Shown one piece after another: positions 15,680 to 22,439 of a stretch of 33,334 nt of DNA; position 1 is the stretch's first letter, and each line of letters begins with the position of its first letter. The stretch is from positions 1 through 33,334 of the forward strand of contig JAJYWB010000073.1 of the NCBI GenBank assembly GCA_021791715.1, in the 5' to 3' direction. The stretch is from Planctomycetota bacterium (GTDB lineage: Bacteria; Planctomycetota; Planctomycetia; Isosphaerales; Isosphaeraceae). Under the pieces are notes generated by a model, which saw only the letters and a program-made list of their open reading frames with translations, had not been told where the DNA came from and searched no databases. The position numbers and the translations under genes are program-made.

Positions 15680-16813
15680 ATGCGCTGCTTATTGGGAGGA
15701 TTGAGGACGGGGGCATTGGCGATCGCCTTGCAGTTCCTCCTCGCGACCGCGGCTTCGGCGGGGCTTTTCAGCCACACGATTCCCAAGGTCGTACCCGCTG
15801 TCGACGTCAACACGGGTCAAGAAATGATGGCGCCTCCCGTTCCTTACGGGTGTTACGCCAAAGATCATCTAGGGTATGTACATAAAAGAATCGGCAGTTT
15901 GACCTCCGCTTTCGGCGGCATGGGGTTGCTTTGCAATAAATGCGGCGGCGCCGGATGCGGCGAATGCGGCGGGTTGGGGCGGTTGTTCAACCACGACGGC
16001 GCGTGCGGACCGGGGTGCGGCCACGACGGCCTGTTCGGCCGCGGCGGCGGATCGGGCTGTGGATTGTGCGGAGGCGTCGGGTGCGGTCTTTGCCGAAGCG
16101 GAGCCGCGGGATCGGCTTGCCGAGGCTGCGGCGGCGCGGGATGCGGCCTCTGCGGCAAAGGAAAAGGATTGCTCGCGGGGCACGGTCATTCTTATCCCGC
16201 CGCGACTCCTCAAGCCTCACCCGCTCCGCAGGTCTTAGTCGCGCAACCGAAGCACGCGCACGCGCATCATCAAGCTCCCGGCAAAGCGACGACGTTCGTT
16301 TCGACGACGCCCCAGGCGGGCCCTGTCGCGACGGGGCAGGGGGTGGTGATCGGATCGCACGGACACGGAGGCAAGGGGCTTAAAGGCGTGAAATGCGGTT
16401 CGTGCGGCGGCAGGGGCTGCGGCCTGTGCGGAGGAAACGGCTTCGGCGGTCAAGGCGGCGGCTGCGGATTCTGCGGCGGCAAAGGCTGCGGAAAATGCGC
16501 CAACGCGGGCGGATCGTCGATCTGCTCGAACTGCGGCGGAAACGGCTGTTTCAACTGTAACGGCCTGGGCAAAATCCTTCACCCGTTTCAGTGTTCTAAC
16601 TGCGGCGGCCAAGGTTGCAAAAACTGCCTGGGGAACGGCGCCGGGCACATGAAATCGCTCGTCGATAAGTTGTTGCATCGCAATCGGATCCAATATTTCG
16701 TGGGCGCCGGCGGACCCGTTCCGCTCACTCCCGGATATGTTCCGTATGTCGTGACGACACGATCGCCGCGTGATTTCTTCGCGTTTCCCCCGATGAGCGA
16801 CATCGATCCGTAA
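15680..16813 (+). CDS. Exported protein with seven C-x2-C-G-G-x-G-C-x2-C modules
   Basis: A 377-residue predicted secreted protein. ATG 15680 follows AAGGGAG and begins a signal peptide (MRCLLGGLRTGALAIALQFL to Ala28). The remarkable feature is a 12-residue module C-x2-C-G-G-x-G-C-x2-C found seven times, starting at residues 85, 127, 147, 239, 262, 282 and 305 (for example CNKCGGAGCGEC, CRGCGGAGCGLC, CSNCGGQGCKNC). Two groups, three and four copies, are separated by a Pro/His/Ala linker of about 80 residues. The modules resemble the CxxCxGxG zinc modules of DnaJ but are tighter and lie in an exported protein without a J domain. Possible roles are metal binding or a disulfide-crosslinked envelope layer. 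The C-terminus (IQYFVGAGGPVPLTPGYVPY) is a separate small domain. Confidence 0.8.
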   Translation: MRCLLGGLRTGALAIALQFLLATAASAGLFSHTIPKVVPAVDVNTGQEMMAPPVPYGCYAKDHLGYVHKRIGSLTSAFGGMGLLCNKCGGAGCGECGGLGRLFNHDGACGPGCGHDGLFGRGGGSGCGLCGGVGCGLCRSGAAGSACRGCGGAGCGLCGKGKGLLAGHGHSYPAATPQASPAPQVLVAQPKHAHAHHQAPGKATTFVSTTPQAGPVATGQGVVIGSHGHGGKGLKGVKCGSCGGRGCGLCGGNGFGGQGGGCGFCGGKGCGKCANAGGSSICSNCGGNGCFNCNGLGKILHPFQCSNCGGQGCKNCLGNGAGHMKSLVDKLLHRNRIQYFVGAGGPVPLTPGYVPYVVTTRSPRDFFAFPPMSDIDP

Positions 16814-17036
16814 GCGATCGAGAAATCGAAGGATTTGTCCGTTTGGAGCGAAGCGGATCGGCGCATGGAACCGATGATAAGATTCGGATTCGCTTCGCTC
16901 CACCAGTTTTCTTTCGATGAAAAGCCGCCGCGAATCGAAGCGATCGTGGGCGGCGCGATCCGGTCGCGCCGCCGAGGAGATTCCCTGTCCGATCCGATGC
17001 GGCGGCGCTTCGCCGTTCGTCAGGAGGGCTCGTTCC

Positions 17037-17594
17037 ATGTTGGTTCAAGGATATTCGATTCGGTCGATCCTCGGCGGAATCACGCTCGGAGTGGTCGCGG
17101 CGCTGGCGGCGAGCACGCCGGCTCGCGCTCAGTTAACCGGATCGGGATATTTCGTTCCCGAGACCGAGAACCGATCGGGGGCGGTCACGCGTTACGTCCC
17201 CATGCAGCGCGTTCTTCCCCCCGACCCGTATCGCGAAAATTTTTACGACACCCAGTGGGCCGGCAAGCGGAAATTTTGGTATCCCAATTTCCTCCGCCAC
17301 GGCGGAATTTACGGCATGCCGTGGAAAACCGATTGCGTCAAGTGCTACAACCCGTCGTTCAGCGGCCTGCCGGGAAACAGCTCCGTCGGCGGTCAGTGCG
17401 GATATAAAAATCGCGCTTACGGACGATGGATCGGCAACTACATTCATCCGTTCAAGCCCGTGTGCGGATATTATGACGGCGGTTGTTATTCACCCGTTTA
17501 CGATCTTGATCCGATCGTTCCCGGCCCCGGTCCATTCCCCTGGCCGTTCCTGTTCAACGATTCGCACAAGAATCGATTCTTTGATTCGATCTGA
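17037..17594 (+). CDS. Exported aromatic-rich protein of unknown function
   Basis: A 185-residue predicted secreted protein. ATG 17037 is fixed by AGGAGGG at 17022-17028, and a signal peptide follows (MLVQGYSIRSILGGITLGVV to PARA, residues 1-~31). The mature part is rich in Tyr, Trp, Gly, Pro and Asn (FYDTQWAGKRKFWYPNFLRH, YGMPWKTDCVKCYN) with Cys in WKTDCVKCYNPS, GGQCGYKN and PVCGYYDGGCYSP. No family recognised. The composition suggests a structural or cell-surface protein. It follows the seven-module Cys protein by 223 bases and ends at a terminator. Confidence 0.75.
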   Translation: MLVQGYSIRSILGGITLGVVAALAASTPARAQLTGSGYFVPETENRSGAVTRYVPMQRVLPPDPYRENFYDTQWAGKRKFWYPNFLRHGGIYGMPWKTDCVKCYNPSFSGLPGNSSVGGQCGYKNRAYGRWIGNYIHPFKPVCGYYDGGCYSPVYDLDPIVPGPGPFPWPFLFNDSHKNRFFDSI

Positions 17595-17635
17595 AGTTCG
17601 CTCGAAGACGCCCTCCGATTCTTCGATATAACCCC

Positions 17636-17670
17636 AAGCCGAGGCCGCCGCGAGGCGACCCCGGCTTTAT
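17636..17670 (+). terminator. GC-rich stem-loop before bestrophin gene
   Basis: AAGCCGAGG (17636-17644) pairs with CCCCGGCTT (17659-17667) with one mismatch over 9 bp, followed by TATC. It lies 41 bases after the stop of the exported protein gene and only seven bases before the bestrophin ATG at 17675. Likely a terminator, although the T-run is weak; it could also hinder ribosome access to the next start. Confidence 0.5.
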
Positions 17671-17674
17671 CAAT

Positions 17675-18604
17675 ATGAAGCTTTATAAAAATATCCAGAA
17701 ATTCTTAATGGCTTGGACCTCGACCGATTCTTCGACGCGCAATCGCGCGTTCTGGACCGACGCGTTCGCGATCACCGGGTCGACTTCCCCCGCGGTTTTA
17801 CCGAGGACGGCGATTTTCGGCGCGATCGCGACCGCGATCACCTGGTTCGACGCCGTCGGCGCTTGGTCGTTGGGGATCGAGGTCGCGCCGCTCGAATACG
17901 CCGGCGCCGTCCTCGGCGTCTTGCTTGTCGCGCGCACCAACGCGGGTTACGAGCGGTGGTGGGAGGCGCGCAAGCTCTGGGGGACGATGACGAATCGGTG
18001 TCGCGATCTCGTCGTCGCGGGGATGGCGCACGGACCTCTTGATCGAGCCTGGCGTGATTCCTACACGCGCGCCGTCGCATCGTTTCCTCATGTCGTTGCG
18101 CATTATTTACGAAACGAGCGCGAGATTCCCGAGGTCGTCAAGCTCGTGGGCGAAGAGATCGCCGCGAAAATCGTCGCGCGACGCAACATGCCGACCGCCG
18201 CGGTCGGCGAGATCGCCGCGTACATCCGCGCGGCGCGATCGATGGGGATCGACGGATTCGATTTCCTCGCTCTCGAAACGCTACGCGCGTCGTTGCTCGA
18301 TATCTCGGGAGGATGTGAACGAATCTTGGGAACGCCGTTGCCTCGAATCGTCGCGATCGTGATCCGTCGGTTCATTTTCCTCTATCTCGCGACGCTCCCG
18401 TTCGCGCTCGTTTCGAAACTGAGCTGGTGGACGCCCGTGATTGTAATGCTCGTGGCTTATCCGATTTTGTCGCTCGATCAGATGGGGGTCGAGCTTGAGA
18501 ATCCGTTTGATAAAAAGCGACTCAATCATTTACCGATGGGCGAATACGCGGCGCGGATCGAGCTCGACGCGTTCGAGGCGCTCGCCGAGGCGTCGGAGAT
18601 TTGA
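17675..18604 (+). CDS. Bestrophin-family (UPF0187) anion channel-like protein
   Basis: A 309-residue integral membrane protein of normal length for bacterial bestrophins. Hydrophobic segments lie at ~43-64 and ~70-88 and at ~230-265. Family signatures are LLVARTNAGYERWWEAR (residues ~83-99), LWGTMTNRCRDL just after, ILSLDQMGVELENPF near residue 266-280, and DKKRLNHLPM. Bacterial relatives form pentameric ion channels in the inner membrane; selectivity cannot be read from sequence. The ATG at 17675 has no clear ribosome site and sits just behind a hairpin. Probably a single-gene unit, converging on the DUF416 gene. Confidence 0.92.
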   Translation: MKLYKNIQKFLMAWTSTDSSTRNRAFWTDAFAITGSTSPAVLPRTAIFGAIATAITWFDAVGAWSLGIEVAPLEYAGAVLGVLLVARTNAGYERWWEARKLWGTMTNRCRDLVVAGMAHGPLDRAWRDSYTRAVASFPHVVAHYLRNEREIPEVVKLVGEEIAAKIVARRNMPTAAVGEIAAYIRAARSMGIDGFDFLALETLRASLLDISGGCERILGTPLPRIVAIVIRRFIFLYLATLPFALVSKLSWWTPVIVMLVAYPILSLDQMGVELENPFDKKRLNHLPMGEYAARIELDAFEALAEASEI

Positions 18605-18723
18605 ACCAAAATTCAATCGACAGATCTCAAAGTAATCCATTTTTATATTAAAAACCGACCGCGCCGCCCCTCGACCGTAAGGGTTGAACGACTCCCCGGC
18701 ATATTTATCGGAGCCCCGCAAAG

Positions 18724-19365
18724 CTATTGAGATAGCTCGGAAACCAGCGTTACAAGCGTCGCGCCTTCAGATTCGGCCCGACCTCGGAAGGTCTGCACGA
18801 GTCGTTCAATTCCTGATCCGTCCCGAGCGGAATTCTCCAGTTCCGCGAGGTCGCGGAGCTGTCGTTCGAGTTCGGCTTGCACAAATTGCTTTTTGTTGAT
18901 AGCGGTCTCCGCTTCCGGGGTACCGTAATCCATTCCTTCCAGTGAATTCGCGATGTAATCGACCGCCGCATATCCGCCCGATTCGGCGGCACAAATCGCG
19001 GAATCGCCGTCTCCCGTGAGTTGACATTGGCACGCGGATGCAAGCGACAAGATCGCGAATTCGGCCAGTCCGCTCAGGGGGTGTGAATCGACCTCGCTAC
19101 TCGGCGCTAAATCACCCGCGGGTATCAATGACTCATAATCGATGAGGAATCGTTCCTTGACGCCTATTTGTCCTCGCAGCGCAAGTTCCCTCAAGTGATC
19201 CAGTGTCGAACGCAATTCGTTCGGACGACCACGCGCCGTTTTCTCGTTGTACAAAACGTAGAGTGGGAAAAGCCTTTCCGCGGCGGCGAGGGCGAAGAGC
19301 ATTCGGTGTCGAGGACTTATAGCCTCCAGTCGGTCTTTCAGCAAATTCTGTTCGAACTGAATCAC
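18724..19365 (-). CDS. DUF416 family protein (YjaG-like)
   Basis: A 213-residue soluble protein starting at GTG 19365, eight bases after GGGAG. The opening MIQFEQNLLKDRLEAISPRH and helices around FALAAAERLFPLYVLY match DUF416, an all-helical family typified by E. coli YjaG, whose function is unknown. Later segments include FAILSLASACQCQLTG, AAVDYIANSLEG and an acidic coiled helix near the C-terminus. It stands alone, ending 119 bases from the bestrophin stop in a convergent arrangement with no clear terminator between. Confidence 0.8.
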   Translation of the reverse strand: MIQFEQNLLKDRLEAISPRHRMLFALAAAERLFPLYVLYNEKTARGRPNELRSTLDHLRELALRGQIGVKERFLIDYESLIPAGDLAPSSEVDSHPLSGLAEFAILSLASACQCQLTGDGDSAICAAESGGYAAVDYIANSLEGMDYGTPEAETAINKKQFVQAELERQLRDLAELENSARDGSGIERLVQTFRGRAESEGATLVTLVSELSQ

Positions 19366-19431
19366 GGGTCGCTCCCGGTCATTATTTCCAGACGGCCGTT
19401 CGCGAGGCGGAGATTGTCGCTCCGTTCTTGT

Positions 19432-19863
19432 TCAACGGCGATCTGAGAGCTTAATCCGTAATATACAAAGGCTTAAATGATTAATTGGAGCAATTATGGA
19501 GTTGGGTCGATTATCGGGTCTAAGAAAAAAGGGGTTAGAATTAAGTGATCCGATAAAAGCCCGGTCGTCATCGAAAAAAAGCGCCATCAAAAAGACGGGA
19601 GGAAGAAGGTAAAATACCGGTCGGTTTAAAACATCTCTCGAGAACTTCTGGGGAGAATGAGATAATAGCAAAATCTCCGGCGTATCTGAAACCTTGACGT
19701 CTGAAAGCTTGACGAACTTCGTCTCTGGAATCATCATAACTCGTGCGACCGAAGTTATGGTATCGCGAACAAGGATTGCGACCGGATTCGTAATATCAAG
19801 ATTCGCAGGTGAATAACTCGGCGTATGGATTGGGATCGGGCGAGATGAATTCGCCTTGATCAT
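19432..19863 (-). CDS. Uncertain 143-codon open frame
   Basis: An open frame with one hydrophobic segment (FYLLPPVFLMALFF), several Ile/Thr/Val-rich stretches (NPVAILVRDTITSVARVMM) and a basic end. It has no ribosome site at ATG 19863 and no family resemblance. It lies in the 546-base divergent gap between the DUF416 gene and the next membrane protein gene. The base composition is lower in GC than the neighbours, so the long frame is less likely to be a GC-driven artefact than elsewhere in the window, but I cannot exclude that it is non-coding. Confidence 0.25.
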   Translation of the reverse strand: MIKANSSRPIPIHTPSYSPANLDITNPVAILVRDTITSVARVMMIPETKFVKLSDVKVSDTPEILLLSHSPQKFSRDVLNRPVFYLLPPVFLMALFFDDDRAFIGSLNSNPFFLRPDNRPNSIIAPINHLSLCILRIKLSDRR

Positions 19864-19911
19864 TGGATCGGGATGACGTCGGTATCAGGGTCTCGTTTTG
19901 TCGTATCTTAA

Positions 19912-20685
19912 ATGCAAACGGGGCACTATGTTTTTGTAGGTTCTTTCAAGGATCGATGCGAATCGTCGGCCGGCCAGTATTTCACGAAGCGACTTCCGCT
20001 TGTAGGCGAATTCATTCGATATACAATGTTACGAACTTTCGTACATAATCGAGAGCGATTCTCCTCGATATTCTATGAAATGTGGCGATTCTATCTGATT
20101 CGCCTATTCAAGAGATGCGTGATCATTTTGATGATCGAGGGGTTGATCGCCGCTTTTAGCTTAAGATTGATCATTCGAGGCGGTGGGGACCCGGCCTTGG
20201 AGACCTGGGCCGCGGCGATTTTTCTTACATTTTTTTGGGCCTATTATCGTATCTTTCAGGAGGCGCTTGTATACGTACAGATTCGGCCTTATTTCGAGTG
20301 GAAGCTAGGTAGGTACGGCGGCGACGGGTTAAGAATACCCGACACGTATCTTTACGGATTTCATCTCCTGCGTCATTCGAGAGAGCTCGATATCCTGGCA
20401 GATAAACATGGGGTTGAACCGATTTCTCATTTCGCATCGGGAGACGATATGATCGGCGGGACGGTGACCTGGTTCGAGCCGCAGAGGGGTTTGCGCACCG
20501 TCGCGATTCTCTTGCGATCCAAAGACGCAAAGTCGTTTCCACCGTCCTTGAAATTCGACCTCGAACGCCTTCGCGACGCTCTCGAATTCGCGTGCTCGCG
20601 CGACATTCGATTTGCTCTGATCTTAAATATCACGAACGGCTCGAGCCCGATCGTTGAGGCGAGACGTATCGGATCTTTTATCTAA
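19912..20685 (+). CDS. Unrecognised membrane protein with two transmembrane segments
   Basis: A 257-residue protein of unknown family. Two hydrophobic helices lie at about 69-88 (CVIILMIEGLIAAFSLRLII) and 98-121 (TWAAAIFLTFFWAYYRIFQE), with a ~65-residue N-terminal region rich in basic and aromatic residues and a ~135-residue soluble C-terminal domain. That domain has alternating strands and helices (RTVAILLRSKDAKSF, IRFALILNITNG), suggesting an alpha/beta fold. No catalytic motif is seen. ATG 19912 has no clear ribosome site; ATG 20026 is an alternative that keeps both helices. The next gene starts 19 bases after its stop, so the two are probably one unit. Confidence 0.65.
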   Translation: MQTGHYVFVGSFKDRCESSAGQYFTKRLPLVGEFIRYTMLRTFVHNRERFSSIFYEMWRFYLIRLFKRCVIILMIEGLIAAFSLRLIIRGGGDPALETWAAAIFLTFFWAYYRIFQEALVYVQIRPYFEWKLGRYGGDGLRIPDTYLYGFHLLRHSRELDILADKHGVEPISHFASGDDMIGGTVTWFEPQRGLRTVAILLRSKDAKSFPPSLKFDLERLRDALEFACSRDIRFALILNITNGSSPIVEARRIGSFI

Positions 20686-20704
20686 TGATAAAGATGGTTA
20701 CCTT

Positions 20705-21085
20705 ATGTGGATCGATTTTTTAATTCTCTGGTTATGTATCGGCGGGGGAGTGAACGTCGGCAAGTGGATCGCCGTCCCCGTCGGTTCGATGAGCGGATTG
20801 ATCGTCGGAGTCGCCGCTCTCTTGGTTTATTCGCTCATCTTTCCTCCTTGCATTCATAACGTTCCGCGATGCCGTTGCGGATCGATCCGTCTCGATTATC
20901 CTTCATTGGCGGGCAAAAAGCATAGATCCGAGTGGATCTGTGATTATTGCGGGAGAACTTATACTGAATCGCGGAGGGGTAGATGGGACGAGATTCGATC
21001 CGATGGGACGACAAAAACATACATGATCAAATCATATCGTTTAGGCTGGAGAGTTTTCGATGGCAAGGAATGCGATGATGAATAA
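20705..21085 (+). CDS. Small membrane protein with zinc-ribbon-like domain
   Basis: A 126-residue protein starting at ATG 20705; the frame is open earlier, to a TTG at 20654, but that would overlap the previous gene. Residues ~1-17 (MWIDFLILWLCIGGGVN) and ~25-48 are hydrophobic, giving two membrane helices. The C-terminal part holds C56-R-C58-G and C79-D-Y-C82-G separated by about 20 residues, a likely zinc ribbon (or rubredoxin-like knuckle pair), followed by a basic Tyr-rich tail. Function unknown. With the preceding gene it may form a two-component membrane complex. Confidence 0.65.
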   Translation: MWIDFLILWLCIGGGVNVGKWIAVPVGSMSGLIVGVAALLVYSLIFPPCIHNVPRCRCGSIRLDYPSLAGKKHRSEWICDYCGRTYTESRRGRWDEIRSDGTTKTYMIKSYRLGWRVFDGKECDDE

Positions 21086-21221
21086 AAGGTAAACCTCATG
21101 TTCTACAATCCGGACGTCCAAATTGTGCGTCGCCGGATTAGATTAATTAAATATTATATGCTTGTATGACGCCAAGAACGCGGACGCCCGAACTTTGGCT
21201 CGCCCAAATAAAGCGAAGAAT

Positions 21222-21334
21222 CCTCATGTCCCGATCCAATGCGGCGGCGGACCGCCGGAAATCAAGCGAAATGAGTCTCGATATCGTTATTAATCCCGGA
21301 AAATGATCGATCTTGTCGGGATCGGCGCATGAGG
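21222..21334. repeat. 16-bp spaced inverted repeat beside transposase relic
   Basis: CCTCATGTCCCGATCC (21222-21237) and GGATCGGCGCATGAGG (21319-21334) are reverse complements at 14 of 16 positions, about 81 bases apart. They lie within 130 bases of the downstream end of a REP-associated transposase relic, so they may be a remnant of the palindromic sites such enzymes mobilise. The gap 21086-21362 holds no gene. Confidence 0.5.
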
Positions 21335-21362
21335 CTAGAGACGCCTCGCAAGGCGATACGTT

Positions 21363-21950
21363 TTAGAACGAATGATTCTTGTTATTCGATCGGATCGACC
21401 GATCTGTCCAATCCAACAAACTTAAATACTTTTCAACCGTAATCGGCGACATCCACCGATTCAACGCCCGCACGGGAGGCTTGATCAGTATCATCTCGTA
21501 GCCGATAACGGTCGGATCTTTGGGTACGACCCTCGACGCGGTGATCGCGAGCACGTCGTCGAGCGAGACGTTCGGACCCTCGTCCAACGTCGGTTTGCAA
21601 AGCCAAGCGTCGGGCGATTCGACGGGTTTTGGAGCTTTCGGCTCGCTCAATTTCGGCGGATTCGACGTGTCAGGCTGCGAATCGTCTCGATCGAGGCCGA
21701 TTCCATATTAGGTTATCGATTCGGCGTCGATGAGCGATTTGGGAGAGTCGACCGCGGGCTCCGAGGGATTCGCGCTCTTGGCGACGGAGAGAATCGCCTG
21801 AAATCGATCATATGCCGATGTATATTCCGCCTCTTCGGGCGTCTTCGCGACGTTCGCACGGATCGGATTGAGATCGACGTAAAAGTCGTGATTGAATTCC
21901 TCCGCGCTTCTTCTGGAACCTGGAAGATCGGCGACACGTTCCTCGACGAT
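21363..21950 (-). pseudogene. REP-associated tyrosine transposase (IS200-like Y1 family), decayed C-terminal part
   Basis: One continuous minus-strand frame from 21950 to the stop at 21363 is interrupted by TAA at 21708-21710 and bounded by TGA at 21951-21953. Before the internal stop it reads FYVDLNPIRANVAKTPEEAEYTS(AYDRFQA), a hallmark of REP-associated tyrosine transposases. After it come PDAWLCKPTLDEG and ITVEKYLSLLDWTDRSIRS, matching the C-terminus of the planctomycete versions. The upstream catalytic half with the HUH motif and Tyr is absent; AT-rich sequence lies there instead. It is therefore a 5'-truncated, stop-containing relic that cannot transpose by itself. A later-start ORF (TTG 21650) may look intact but is only the tail. 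Confidence 0.75.
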
Positions 21951-21969
21951 TCAATCCTCGGCGATTCAA
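21940..21969. repeat. 15-bp tandem duplication at the broken end of the transposase relic
   Basis: TCCTCGACGATTCAA (21940-21954) is followed directly by TCCTCGGCGATTCAA (21955-21969), one mismatch. Each copy supplies an in-frame TGA on the minus strand. It marks the point where recognisable transposase sequence stops and AT-rich sequence (about 21972-22020) begins. Confidence 0.6.
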
Positions 21970-22289
21970 CGACTAATGCTTACAAATAGTAATATTATAA
22001 TAATAAAAATGATGATAGGATATCGAACCTCTAATTGCTTGCGAGTAATCGTAATCTCGCGACGCACCCGCCGCGCGGCTTGACGACGATCTTCTATGAA
22101 ATGGATGAGAATCGAACGATCGAAGGGGGGCGTCGTGTCGTTCACACCGAACGTGACCGACGATCTCGGCCGTCTCCGAAGCCTGGATGAGCGGAGCTTA
22201 CGATTCCCGCTTGGCGTTTGGCGGAGTGTGCAGTTTTTTGGTATTTTCGCGAGGGATCGTCGATTTTCGTTCGAGTCGGTTCGAGTTGA

Positions 22290-22318
22290 TTGACATTCGC
22301 CGAGCGTTCCCCTAGATT
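22290..22318 (+). promoter_or_regulatory. Sigma-70-type promoter for the tex-like gene
   Basis: TTGACA (22290-22295), a 17-base spacer, then TAGATT (22313-22318). The -35 is perfect and the -10 matches four of six. Transcription would start near 22325, leaving a leader of about 115 bases before the ATG at 22440. It is the best promoter match I found in the window. The rest of 21970-22439 shows no gene. Confidence 0.7.
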
Positions 22319-22439
22319 AGCGGCTTCAAAACTTAGATTAGGGAACTTTCGCGCCGATTTCGCGAATCCATCCACGATCTCGGGAAATCCGCTCGGTCGT
22401 AGCTCGGGCGTGTAGACGTTATATTCAGCGAGTGTTTTC

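Noticed and set aside
16235..17038. Long antisense frame opposite the Cys-rich protein gene
   Set aside because: It is a mirror of a strongly biased Gly/Cys codon sequence; its Ala/Arg-rich product has no start signal and the sense strand has a ribosome site and signal peptide.
21107..21139. AATCCGG/CCGGATT hairpin as terminator of the zinc-ribbon gene
   Set aside because: A 7-bp stem with a 19-base loop and no T-run; too weak to call.
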